From: a virus
DNA length: 29,088 nucleotides
Direction: 5' to 3' (one strand)
Virus record (IMG/VR): IMGVR_UViG_3300025418_000941
Span: 1 to 29,088 of that record
Every line of letters starts with the position of its first letter. The first letter of the stretch is position 1. A program made the translations under genes and the position numbers. The notes under the pieces are model-generated. The model was not told where the DNA came from, searched no databases, and worked only from the letters and a program-made list of their open reading frames with translations. Below are positions 15,231-23,556 of the stretch, in pieces.

Positions 15231-17054
15231 ATGTCAGTTTGGATAGCAGGTATCACACGCGGCCACAACGGGGCCGTTTGCCTTTTACGAGATGGTGAAA
15301 TTGTGTTTGCCATTGAAGAAGAGCGGTTGACTCGACTAAAGTATGACGGCTCGCCCATGGCAGCAATGACCAAGATTTTAGAGTATACTGATCGTCTAGA
15401 CTACATGGTCATGGCACATACTGATCAGCTGGGATCGCAAGGAAAAGTTGATTATACTGCAGAAGATGTGTACACCAGTCTAGCCAGAAAATTAAAATTA
15501 ATTGGGCCTATTAATAGAGACTTACCGCTAAATTCAAACAACACCATTGCCCATCCGCAAGTGATTGATTTGGGCACCATGCATCATCGTTTACATGCTG
15601 CGTGTGCGTTCTATCGTTCAGGATTTGATCAGGCCACAGCAGTTATAGTTGATGGCGCCGGAAGTGTATATTGGCGTGGAAATGATCGTCAGTGGGAAGT
15701 TGAAAGTATTTTTACCTGTAGTTACCCAAACATACTTGATACTGTGTTTGCACATAGAGCAGGCAAAGGCCCATGGGCCAGTAGCTATTTCAGCAAATTT
15801 AAAGATTCAGACGCACCACCAGATGCAAATACATTTGAGTTATTAGATGATGCATCTGTGGGCATTGTTAAAGCCTACGAAGCGGTGACATCATATTGCG
15901 GTTGGGGCGAAATTGAGGCTGGTAAGACCATGGGTTTATCACCATATGGGCGACCAAATGCAAATATTCCGCCCATCTATAACGATGCTGCCGGCTCTTG
16001 GATACACGGTAACCGAGATTTATTTGTCACCAACTACCCGCAAGCGGCTTATGTAAACATTGGAGAATGTCCAGAATTAGACGACCCAGCCGAAGTACGA
16101 GAATCTATAGTCGATGTGACCATGCTACAAAATCGCAGAGATCTTGCGTATGCAGTTCAAACACAAAGCCAAGAGGCGGTATTAAAAATTATACTCAAGG
16201 CTGTGGAAAAAACTGGATGTAAAAATGTTGTACTGTCTGGCGGTTATGGATTAAACTGTGTTGCCAACTATTACTACCTAACTAAACTAAATGAGCTGGG
16301 CATTAATCTTTATGTTGAGCCCATCAGCAGTGATGCAGGAACCAGCATTGGTGCCGCGCTGTTTGTTCACCATAGTATAATGAATACCGAGCGTCCAAAA
16401 CCTAGGGCATCAAGTTTGTACTTGGGTTTTGAATACACATATTCAGCTGATGATATTCGTGCTGTGGCCGAAAAGTATCAAGCTGAAACAAGCACGGTGA
16501 CCAATCATGATGTGGTGCAGTTGTTACGCAACCGTAACATTGTGGCGGTGTTCCGAGGTCGTAGTGAAAGTGGCCCTAGAGCACTGGGCAATCGCAGTAT
16601 CTTGTTTGATCCCACTGTGCCCAACGGCAAAGATTTTGTCAACAGCGTTAAACATCGAGAATATTTTAGACCTTTTGCCGGCAGTATCTTGCACGAACAT
16701 GTCAACGAGTGGTTTGACATGCGCGGCATGGAAGAGAGCCCGCACATGATGTATGCTGTCAACTGCCAACCCGGCAAAGGTGAGCTTGTTCCCAGCATTA
16801 TTCATGTGGACGGTACTTGCCGTATTCAAACAGTCAAGCGTGAACAAAATCCGCTATATTACGATTTGATATCAGATTTTTATGCCGAGTCGGGTGTTCC
16901 TGTTATTTTTAACACCAGCTTTAACCTGGGCGGCGAACCTTTAGTGGAAACACTGGATGATGCTGTACGCACTTTGGCCAATAGCGATATTGAATATCTG
17001 TATCTCATGGAATTCCAAACCCTAATTACTGTAAAAAATCATACTGGAGATTAA
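15231..17054 (+). CDS. O-carbamoyltransferase, NodU/CmcH/TobZ family
   Basis: This 607-residue protein spans the full family length. These enzymes make carbamoyl-adenylate from carbamoyl phosphate and ATP, then transfer the carbamoyl group to a hydroxyl, usually on a sugar. The N-terminus 'IAGITRGHNGAVCLLRDG' and 'AIEEERLTRLK' is the family start. 'MHHRLHAACAFYRSGF' with H118 and H122, D141 in 'VDGAGS', and D368 in 'ISSDAGTSIG' match the metal site of the Kae1-like domain. 'LSGGYGLNCVANY' (335-347) is typical. The YrdC-like C-terminal part has 'GRSESGPRALGNRSIL' (443-458) and 'YFRPFAGSILHE' (478-489), then 'FNTSFNLGGEP' (560-570). No key residue appears lost. It has its own perfect late promoter and is followed 1 nt later by the GT9-like gene. 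The acceptor is unknown. Confidence 0.94.
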   Translation: MSVWIAGITRGHNGAVCLLRDGEIVFAIEEERLTRLKYDGSPMAAMTKILEYTDRLDYMVMAHTDQLGSQGKVDYTAEDVYTSLARKLKLIGPINRDLPLNSNNTIAHPQVIDLGTMHHRLHAACAFYRSGFDQATAVIVDGAGSVYWRGNDRQWEVESIFTCSYPNILDTVFAHRAGKGPWASSYFSKFKDSDAPPDANTFELLDDASVGIVKAYEAVTSYCGWGEIEAGKTMGLSPYGRPNANIPPIYNDAAGSWIHGNRDLFVTNYPQAAYVNIGECPELDDPAEVRESIVDVTMLQNRRDLAYAVQTQSQEAVLKIILKAVEKTGCKNVVLSGGYGLNCVANYYYLTKLNELGINLYVEPISSDAGTSIGAALFVHHSIMNTERPKPRASSLYLGFEYTYSADDIRAVAEKYQAETSTVTNHDVVQLLRNRNIVAVFRGRSESGPRALGNRSILFDPTVPNGKDFVNSVKHREYFRPFAGSILHEHVNEWFDMRGMEESPHMMYAVNCQPGKGELVPSIIHVDGTCRIQTVKREQNPLYYDLISDFYAESGVPVIFNTSFNLGGEPLVETLDDAVRTLANSDIEYLYLMEFQTLITVKNHTGD

Positions 17055-17055
17055 C

Positions 17056-18180
17056 TTGACACGACCACGAGCATATTTCATTAACGGCGGCGCTGGCCGT
17101 GTGATTGCATCTATTCCAGCGTTTGAACAATTGGCCAAAGTGGACAAAGACTTTATCATTGTTTGCGAAGGCGGCAGCGACCTCTATCGTGGGCACCCAG
17201 TGTTAGACCGCAGAGTATTTGAACACTGGCACAAGGGACTGTTCAATGATCACCTCAAACATCGTGACTTGATCACCCCCGAACCCTACCGCGTATGGGA
17301 ATACTACAATCAAAAATGTAGTCTAGCGCAGGCTTTTGATATTGCCATCAATAACCAAGGTGTTCGCAATTTGCCGCCACCAAGTTTGCATTTAAACAAA
17401 ATGGAAATTGCAGATGCTTACAAAATAACACAGGATATTCGTAGCAAGCTGGGGTTTGAAAAATTAGTTGTTGTGCAGCCGTTTGGTCGTAGTGTCAGCA
17501 ACAGTGGCGGTTTGATTGTGGATCCCACATCAAGAAGTATTGCTCAGCAAGATCTAATAGAGCTAGTGAATATCTTGAAGAAAGACTATGGTGTTGTTGT
17601 CATGAGCGAATTGGGCGATGTGCTAGGCGACAGCAATCAGGGAGTGGCCCAGCCCAGAATTCCGCATATACGTATTTGGGCAGCGGTAATTGAGTTATCA
17701 GATCACTTCATTGGCTGTGACAGCGTGGGTCAACACATAGCTCGTGCACTGGGCAAAACTGCCACTGTGGTCACAGGATCAACATTTCCCATCAATGTAA
17801 GCTATCCCGATTGCAGCGATTTTGACATTATTGATGCTGGTGCTAAAACAAGACAGTATAGTCCCATTAGAATCTCCATGGAAGATCATATCGAGCGCAA
17901 CAACGACCAGTGCATGGAACTGACTTCAGACATGAAATCACAGATCTTGAAAAGTGCTAGAAAACGATTGGGTAAATCAGTTAAGTCAAGTGCAAAAAAT
18001 ACAACATTGTCACCAAATTATACCAATACACACTCGCACCATGAGCATGTTTTAACTTGCGACACTGCAGTAAGACCTGAACCTGGTTTTGCTATGAATC
18101 CGATTTCTCAAACTATAACTGCAGAAAACACCTACATGAAGCCAGCAGAGTCTATCACACTAACTGCTACCGGTGTTTAA
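17056..18180 (+). CDS. GT9-like (heptosyltransferase-type) glycosyltransferase
   Basis: This is a 374-residue protein with a TTG start, supported by GGAG six nt upstream; the start follows the carbamoyltransferase stop by 1 nt. 'NGGAGRVIASIPAFEQLAKV' (10-29) matches the GT9 N-terminal G-x-G-x-x-x-x-x-P-A-x-x-x-L pattern. 'VVVQPFGRS' (138-146) and 'HFIGCDSVGQHIARALGKTA' (217-236), followed by 'TGSTFPINVSYP', match the donor-binding half (D-S-x-x-x-H-x-A-x-A-L-G). The family transfers heptose or related sugars from nucleotide donors. The last 65 residues are Ser/Thr/Asn-rich and look like a flexible tail not usual in the family. It is co-transcribed with the carbamoyltransferase and may build or extend the glycan that enzyme modifies. 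Its TAA stop overlaps that of the convergent next gene. Confidence 0.82.
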   Translation: MTRPRAYFINGGAGRVIASIPAFEQLAKVDKDFIIVCEGGSDLYRGHPVLDRRVFEHWHKGLFNDHLKHRDLITPEPYRVWEYYNQKCSLAQAFDIAINNQGVRNLPPPSLHLNKMEIADAYKITQDIRSKLGFEKLVVVQPFGRSVSNSGGLIVDPTSRSIAQQDLIELVNILKKDYGVVVMSELGDVLGDSNQGVAQPRIPHIRIWAAVIELSDHFIGCDSVGQHIARALGKTATVVTGSTFPINVSYPDCSDFDIIDAGAKTRQYSPIRISMEDHIERNNDQCMELTSDMKSQILKSARKRLGKSVKSSAKNTTLSPNYTNTHSHHEHVLTCDTAVRPEPGFAMNPISQTITAENTYMKPAESITLTATGV

Positions 18181-18917
18181 CCAGTCCACTGCTGTCGAGA
18201 TTGGCTTAGTAGTTGATTTGGAGCTAAAGAAGCTGATGGATTTACATAAGCCGATGTCAAGAATATAAATGTGGTGCCACCACTATTAATATTGCCATCG
18301 GTTGACAGCGATACACCGCCGCTGGTGTTGATAGTTAGGAATGCGGTAACTGAACTGGTTACTGGGGTAGACATCCAGGTTATTGGCACTGAAGTAAATG
18401 CCGATCCCGTAGTAGGATAATTCCAAGTTGATACTATAGCCAAGCCACCATCGTAGTCAGGCATGGTTGTAGTGGTTGCAATGGTTAACTCATTTATAGG
18501 ATGTCGACGAGCATCAGCAAAGACCACTTGTCCTTCCATGTACGGAGTCCAAGATCCGGTTAAAGGTGTATTAAATGTCCAAGGACTATTGCCATTGTAA
18601 CTGGCAGCATTGTAAATAGCAAAATCTAATTCAATGATACGTCCCTGATACCAGTAGTCCATGCTAAAATTAAGACTACCACGAACCAGCCGCGAATTGG
18701 CCAATTGTAAATTTGCTGACCACGGATTGGTGGGATTTCCGTGTCCGTATAGTACTACATTGTCTGCAGGGTAACCCGATGGAACAAACTCAAGCGAGTC
18801 TTGAGTTTGACTTATAATATTACCCCACCCAGCAACAAAGACTGGGTTACCCGTAACAGTTATTTGTAGTTCCTGATTCGGATTAGGGTAACTCGGATTT
18901 AATTCACCAATTGGCAT
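18177..18917 (-). CDS. Probable tail or fibre-associated protein of unknown fold
   Basis: I do not recognise this 246-residue protein. It is rich in Ser, Thr, Asn and aromatics, contains no Cys and few Lys, and looks beta-structured throughout, as many virion surface proteins do. Visible segments are 'YPNPNQELQITVTGNPVFVAGWGNIIS'-type strands near the start (4-30), 'MDYWYQGRIIELDFAIYNAAS' mid-protein, and 'VVFADARRHPINELTI' near 130-145. It is the last gene of the minus-strand run led by the short collagen-like fibre. GGACGG lies before the ATG, 12 nt after the cysteine-rich gene. A role in the fibre/adhesin apparatus is inferred from position only. Its stop shares the palindrome TTAA with the convergent GT9-like gene. 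Confidence 0.78.
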   Translation of the reverse strand: MPIGELNPSYPNPNQELQITVTGNPVFVAGWGNIISQTQDSLEFVPSGYPADNVVLYGHGNPTNPWSANLQLANSRLVRGSLNFSMDYWYQGRIIELDFAIYNAASYNGNSPWTFNTPLTGSWTPYMEGQVVFADARRHPINELTIATTTTMPDYDGGLAIVSTWNYPTTGSAFTSVPITWMSTPVTSSVTAFLTINTSGGVSLSTDGNINSGGTTFIFLTSAYVNPSASLAPNQLLSQSRQQWTG

Positions 18918-18929
18918 ATACCGTCCAGG

Positions 18930-21134
18930 TTACGCGGCTGCTACAGTACCAACAATCTTGGCATTGGCGCTAGAAATAACCACAATACCCACAATGGTAT
19001 CAGCTGATGTAGATGTTGTAACTGTGGCTGCATAAGTGCCATTGTTAAATGTAATACCCGGAGTTGCAGTTTGTCCCACAATTGACAACGTGACTGTGGT
19101 AGCTATACGCTGTCCTGCATAGTTATACACATTGACTGTAATGTTACCGTTTATGTTACTACCAGTATACACAAAACTAGTGGTAGGTGCAGTAATTATC
19201 AAGGTCTCGCCGACACTGGCTGAAATAACATCAATGTAATTTGATGTCACGTTAGATGTCAAATTAGCAGTAGTATAAACTGTGTTAGCAGTCCAACCAC
19301 CATTGTTGTTAATAGTTGTTGTATCTACCACTTGTGTAGCCCAACGACCGTTGTGATCTTTAAACAATCTGCTGGCAATGTAAGGCATGGTGCTTTGATA
19401 TTGATACAGCCCGGTTGTGGCATTCAGGGTCAACACAATGTCGTTACCAAATGTAGCACCAGCATATACTGTGTTCCAGTAGGTGTCCAAGGGGCAGAAA
19501 TATCTAGGTGCATAGGTTGCTAGTGATACATAGCCTAGGTAATAGGCATTGAATCCAACATCATCTAGGCTCCAGCTCCATACTCTAAACATGGCACCAG
19601 CACCAGAATCCAAGTTAAATGTATTAGCAATACTCACTAAACCGGTACCGTTGGTGTTATACACGCCCATGTGCAGGCGTTTGACACTGTTGGTGTCTAC
19701 GCTGTACCACACACGATTGACAGTTTGTCTACGGAAGCTGGCATTGTTCAATTGACTGTTAGCAGTGCCGTTGTGGCCCAGTGCAGTATAGATTGATGTA
19801 ATCTGCGCTGCGGTCATTGACTGTAAAGTGTAGGCTTGAGCTGCTGCTGCACCAGTTGACGAGGTAAGAGTGTATCTACTGATGGTCATGGTATTAGCAG
19901 TATCTGCACCACCAAATGCAATGTGGTAGAATCTATAGGCCACTGTGTCATCTTGGTCCGGCTGTGATGGAATTATTAGTCCACTAATACCTTTCTTGAT
20001 GTTGTAAACCACTGTGGTCACAGTGGTATTGGCATTATATTGACGCAAGGTCAAACGCACGTTTCCAGATGTAGTGGTGTCTACCCCTTGTACACCGCCG
20101 TTAAGAGCATTGTAGTGGAAGTACCATTTGAACGGAGGTGCATTTTGTATCAATGTTCTAACACCGTATTCAGCAGTACCGCTGGCAACGCCATAGTTAA
20201 CGTAATTCCCGTAAACATTATTTGAGCAGACCCCGCTAAAACTACATGTAGAAGCAACACATAGATTGACCCGACAAGTAGTACCATAGTATAATTGATC
20301 AGCTATTGAATTTGATTGTAATCCGGCAATGGTGCATTGAGCAGGAAAATTAACAAGAGCATAGTTACAACTACCTCCTCCCCCTTGATTACATGGGCAA
20401 ACGGCATTCGGTACTGTATAATTTGTGGGTGTGTCACCGTAGGTGTATTCAGGCATGGGGAAACAATTGGCATAGCAATTGGCACAGCATCCTTGTACGA
20501 ATGCCAATTGATACATGTTTGATTGTGGCACAAAGCAAGAAAAATTCCCACCAGTGTCCTGTACTATCAAATAATTATACATGGCACAACAGTTAGTGGC
20601 GTTATTGCAACCTGAAATTGAATAACAACTAATGCTGCCGTACGGCAATGCTTGTGTGTTAGTGTTACTGGGTGTAGGACATACCAATGTAATAATCCCA
20701 TTCCATGCAGCACAGGTTTGGCAACTACCAGGCAAAACGCAGCCGGTTAGGCAAGCAGTGCTGGTGCTGGTGTTTATTTGATAACATGCTGGGCCTTGGC
20801 AAGTTTGATTTTTAAAAGTTGTAATATTATTAACGCTTTGGTTAGTGCCATAATACAAAAAGCAGCCGGCTGCGTACTCACCACTGAATCTACTGCCCAA
20901 TAAGTCAAATGTGCTACCTTGGTATGTGGGTTCAAACAAGCTGTCTACTGCCAGCGGGGCCACCGTACAGCCCAAATCAATACAGGCTGGATTATATTGG
21001 TAGTTGCCTACCTGTTCCAAACTGTTAGAGACTGTGTAAAATGCTCCATTGATGGTGTAATTGGTGCCACGATAACCATACTGTATGGTTTTTTCTGTTG
21101 GTGGTGGTAGATATCTTTGATAAAACTTTGCCAT
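18930..21134 (-). CDS. Cysteine-rich virion-type protein with beta-rich C-terminal half
   Basis: This 734-residue protein is of unknown family. Residues 51-303 hold 27 cysteines in C-x2-C, C-x4-C, CC and C-x-C spacings (for example C138/C141, C182-C183, C216-C217-x2-C220-x3-C224, C246-x-C248). The other 481 residues hold only one, in 'RYFCPLD'. The N-terminus starts 'MAKFYQRYLPPPTEK'. From about 320 the protein looks like a beta-sandwich fibre protein: aromatic strands such as 'WYFHYNALNGG', then 'VYNIKKGISGLII', and an Ig-like end ('ITVNVYNYAGQRIATTVTLSIVG') near 675-700. GGAG precedes the ATG, which overlaps the stop region of the 75-residue gene. Context suggests an adhesin or fibre part. 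The Cys-rich segment could be disulfide-bonded or metal-binding. Confidence 0.82.
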   Translation of the reverse strand: MAKFYQRYLPPPTEKTIQYGYRGTNYTINGAFYTVSNSLEQVGNYQYNPACIDLGCTVAPLAVDSLFEPTYQGSTFDLLGSRFSGEYAAGCFLYYGTNQSVNNITTFKNQTCQGPACYQINTSTSTACLTGCVLPGSCQTCAAWNGIITLVCPTPSNTNTQALPYGSISCYSISGCNNATNCCAMYNYLIVQDTGGNFSCFVPQSNMYQLAFVQGCCANCYANCFPMPEYTYGDTPTNYTVPNAVCPCNQGGGGSCNYALVNFPAQCTIAGLQSNSIADQLYYGTTCRVNLCVASTCSFSGVCSNNVYGNYVNYGVASGTAEYGVRTLIQNAPPFKWYFHYNALNGGVQGVDTTTSGNVRLTLRQYNANTTVTTVVYNIKKGISGLIIPSQPDQDDTVAYRFYHIAFGGADTANTMTISRYTLTSSTGAAAAQAYTLQSMTAAQITSIYTALGHNGTANSQLNNASFRRQTVNRVWYSVDTNSVKRLHMGVYNTNGTGLVSIANTFNLDSGAGAMFRVWSWSLDDVGFNAYYLGYVSLATYAPRYFCPLDTYWNTVYAGATFGNDIVLTLNATTGLYQYQSTMPYIASRLFKDHNGRWATQVVDTTTINNNGGWTANTVYTTANLTSNVTSNYIDVISASVGETLIITAPTTSFVYTGSNINGNITVNVYNYAGQRIATTVTLSIVGQTATPGITFNNGTYAATVTTSTSADTIVGIVVISSANAKIVGTVAAA

Positions 21135-21136
21135 TA

Positions 21137-21364
21137 TTATACTCCGGGTGTGCTGTCAACGTTGTTGTTGTCGGTTTCAGGTGGATCAAGAAACAAATGA
21201 GACATATGAGTCAAGGCCCAATCTCTAGCTTCTTGTTCGTTTTGCCATGGCACAGGATCACCCCAGGTGGGACGCAAGGGTTGATGTAACACATCCTGCC
21301 CAATTGAAGGGTCGCGAACAATCAAAATGTTATTTTGAAATATGATCTCATGTTTAACTGCCAT
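21137..21364 (-). CDS. Small protein between fibre genes, family unknown
   Basis: This is a 75-residue protein with GGAG nine nt before its ATG. 'IIFQNNILIVRDPSIGQDVLHQP' is followed by 'WGDPVPWQNEQEARDWALTHMSHLFL' and an acidic Asn/Asp tail. The order Q-P, then W/F, E-x-x-A-x-x-W-A and F is the same as in the 59-residue protein at 12234-12413. It is placed tightly between the short collagen-like fibre and the cysteine-rich protein (14 and 2 nt gaps). A fibre-assembly accessory or small virion protein would fit this position, but no function can be shown. Confidence 0.72.
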   Translation of the reverse strand: MAVKHEIIFQNNILIVRDPSIGQDVLHQPLRPTWGDPVPWQNEQEARDWALTHMSHLFLDPPETDNNNVDSTPGV

Positions 21365-21378
21365 TTAAATTCTCCAAA

Positions 21379-22395
21379 TTAGTAAGTGGTATAGGTCAAA
21401 GTCACATACAAATCACTGGCATACAATCCATTATTGGTAACAACGATATAAATGTAATCATTGCTGGTTGTGGTGCTCCAAGGTGATGTATTGCTGGCTG
21501 GACCTGTTCCAGTAAATGATATATTTGATACAGTTACATCATTCAATAAAATATTTAGCTGAACGGGCTGTGTACCCGATGCTAGCACATAGGCTGTGGC
21601 CGAACTCACAGCAATTCTGCGGCCGGGATACCATCTTGTGGTATACGAAGTGCTGTAGCCCACTGGCAGCGTGCCCGGAGTATAAACTGTGTTGCTCAAG
21701 GATGGATTGGATCCAATTGATGCTCCGTTGGCCAGTAGACTCAGCACGTTGCCCACGTTGCTGTTGAACACTATGTTGCCCGACAACACCGGACTGGTCA
21801 TGGTTATTGTGCCTGCAGGATCAGTGGTGATCTTGGCATTGCCTATGCCAAAATTTACATTGGCTGAATTAAGACTACCGCCTACGTAGACGTTGCCCAC
21901 AATGCCAGCACCACCTGCAATTTGTAAGGCACCAGTAGTGGTACTGGTACTGGAAGTGGTATTGGTTGTAAACAACACATTGTTGGAGTTTAAGTTTCCA
22001 CCTCCGGAACTGCCAGTATAACCTTGTATGCCTTGACTGCCGGTATAGCCATTGAAACCGGCTGATCCAGTGTAACCTTTACTGCCAGTGTAACCCACAC
22101 TACCGGCGTAACCAGGAGCGGTACTGGCTGAACCAGTGTAGCCCGTGGATCCAGTATAACCTATTGAACCGGTATAGCCAGGAGCAGTACTGGCTGATCC
22201 GGTGTAACCTGTTGAGCCAGTGTAGCCCACACCCTGTGATCCGGTGTAACCCACTGATCCAGTGTAACCGGTACTGCCAGCATAACCCACAACCGGAGTC
22301 ACTGCTGCAATCCAGCCCACACCGTTCCAGGTCCAGGTCATGGTACCGTAAACATACGTTTGGCCTATCGAGGTTGGGACTGGAAAGTTTATCAT
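21379..22395 (-). CDS. Short collagen-like tail fibre protein
   Basis: This is a 338-residue fibre. The N-terminal 35 residues ('FPVPTSIGQTYVYGTMTWTW...GW') form a short Y/W module like that at the start of the giant fibre. Residues 37-130 are Gly-X-Y triplets, mostly GYT-GSx, broken by two 'STAP' insertions inside a tandemly duplicated segment. One 'STSTTTGA' fibre module follows at about 149-175, then a beta-rich C-terminal domain ending 'YIYIVVTNNGLYASDLYVTLTY', probably the trimeric tip. The triplets suggest a collagen-like triple helix without proline hydroxylation. A GGTAAATA element lies 23 nt upstream of the ATG, so this gene may head the operon with the next three minus-strand genes. 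Confidence 0.87.
   Translation of the reverse strand: MINFPVPTSIGQTYVYGTMTWTWNGVGWIAAVTPVVGYAGSTGYTGSVGYTGSQGVGYTGSTGYTGSASTAPGYTGSIGYTGSTGYTGSASTAPGYAGSVGYTGSKGYTGSAGFNGYTGSQGIQGYTGSSGGGNLNSNNVLFTTNTTSSTSTTTGALQIAGGAGIVGNVYVGGSLNSANVNFGIGNAKITTDPAGTITMTSPVLSGNIVFNSNVGNVLSLLANGASIGSNPSLSNTVYTPGTLPVGYSTSYTTRWYPGRRIAVSSATAYVLASGTQPVQLNILLNDVTVSNISFTGTGPASNTSPWSTTTSNDYIYIVVTNNGLYASDLYVTLTYTTY
22006..22287 (-). repeat. Gly-X-Y repeat block of the short fibre
   Basis: Codons for residues 37-130 encode GYT-GSx hexads, an 18-bp unit, with an imperfect tandem duplication of the stretch that ends in 'GSASTAPGY'. Nucleotide words such as ccagtgtaacc and ccggtgtaacc recur, shared with the giant fibre gene. 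Confidence 0.9.
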
Positions 22396-22417
22396 GTTTA
22401 GTTAATGCTTTAGTTTG

Positions 22418-22425
22418 TATTTACC
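22418..22425 (-). promoter_or_regulatory. Late-promoter-like element GGTAAATA
   Basis: Minus strand reads GGTAAATA 23 nt upstream of the short-fibre ATG, in the only gap of the fibre block longer than 20 nt. It keeps the TAAATA core and spacing of the other late elements. Confidence 0.4.
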
Positions 22426-22457
22426 AGAATTTTGTTATAGTGTATGTACGGTTGAAT

Positions 22458-23546
22458 TTATTTAGATGATGTAAACGCAGGCCAATATAGTGAAGTTGAA
22501 TTGATTCCAACGCCTGCAATCGTGCCAGCAGGGCTTATGGCCGTGCTTTCTATAAAATAAGTCGTGGTGGTGACTCCGCCCATGGCAGTAATGGTTGACC
22601 AAGTGACGCCATCCGGAGAAGTGGTATACACCGCATAGTATGGAGTAGCAACAGCGTACCAGCCCACAGCTACCCATAAACTAAGAACCGAATCCCAAAT
22701 CACTGAGGTAAAAATGTATTTTGTTGCAGACAAGTTGGCCGCAGCAGTCCATGACACACCATTATTTGAACTGTATGAGAACCATGGTATGTTGGTGCCC
22801 GAAAATCCTATCCATACCATTTGGCCAGCTGGGTTAGCGGCTAGACAGCGTGTGGTCAAATTGGTTGCAGTTGAATTTAGGGTAGTTGGAGTTGTCCATG
22901 TAGTGCCATTATCTGAACTGTACGAGTATACTGGATAACTACTGGCATTGGTACCAACTAGACATAAGTTTGTGCCTGACCCCAGTGCAGCAGATTTTGG
23001 TGTAAAAGTGGTGGCTGTTCCCACTGTTTGAGCCGCACTCCACGTGCTTCCATTTGTAGAAGTATAATACTGTCCGGTGCTGTTACCATTCAATTGACCA
23101 AATGCATAAAAAGTGCCACTGCTATTACAAATTACAGGAACCACATAGGTTTTAACACTACTAGATATACTGGCATAAGTCCACGATGTACCATTGGTGC
23201 TGTAGTAGGCAAAAGGATAGTAGGTGCTAAGAAATCCCACAGACACCATCAACCCAGACGAATTCACTGCTAAACCGCCTATGTTGATATTAAAAGCTCC
23301 CACAGTTGTTGGAGTGGGCCAGCTGGCACCAGTAGTGCTATTTGCATACACTAGATAATTGTTGCCGTCATACCCGGTGGCCACAAATCGGTTCAAGGTC
23401 GGACTCCAGACAACGTTGTACATGGCATACAAGCTAGTACTGCCATTCATGAGTGCTGGCGCATTAAATCCATTGAATCCGGTGGGTCTGGCACCAAACC
23501 CAAGCGCCCGCATAGACCCAGATCCCACTGAAATTATATTTGGCAT
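22458..23546 (-). CDS. Six-bladed Asp-box (BNR-like) beta-propeller protein
   Basis: ATG at 23546 is preceded by AAGGATC, giving 362 residues. The upstream ATG at 23591 lies inside the end of the giant fibre gene and has no ribosome site. Six S-x-(D/N)-G-x-x-W-type motifs occur at about residues 70-76, 116-122, 163-169, 210-217, 259-266 and 310-316, spaced 46-50 residues. This is the layout of a sialidase-type Asp-box propeller. Between them strands such as 'FVATGYDG', 'MVSVGF', 'TFYAFG' and 'WVAVGW' recur. No sialidase catalytic residues (FRIP motif, Arg triad) are apparent, so a carbohydrate-binding or structural tip is more likely than an enzyme. It follows the giant fibre by 10 nt in the same transcript. 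Confidence 0.83.
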   Translation of the reverse strand: MPNIISVGSGSMRALGFGARPTGFNGFNAPALMNGSTSLYAMYNVVWSPTLNRFVATGYDGNNYLVYANSTTGASWPTPTTVGAFNINIGGLAVNSSGLMVSVGFLSTYYPFAYYSTNGTSWTYASISSSVKTYVVPVICNSSGTFYAFGQLNGNSTGQYYTSTNGSTWSAAQTVGTATTFTPKSAALGSGTNLCLVGTNASSYPVYSYSSDNGTTWTTPTTLNSTATNLTTRCLAANPAGQMVWIGFSGTNIPWFSYSSNNGVSWTAAANLSATKYIFTSVIWDSVLSLWVAVGWYAVATPYYAVYTTSPDGVTWSTITAMGGVTTTTYFIESTAISPAGTIAGVGINSTSLYWPAFTSSK

Positions 23547-23556
23547 TGCTTGATCC

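Noticed and set aside
18177-18180. TTAA shared as stop by two convergent genes
   Set aside because: It is a real overlap but a trivial consequence of compact packing; no terminator or other structure was seen around it.
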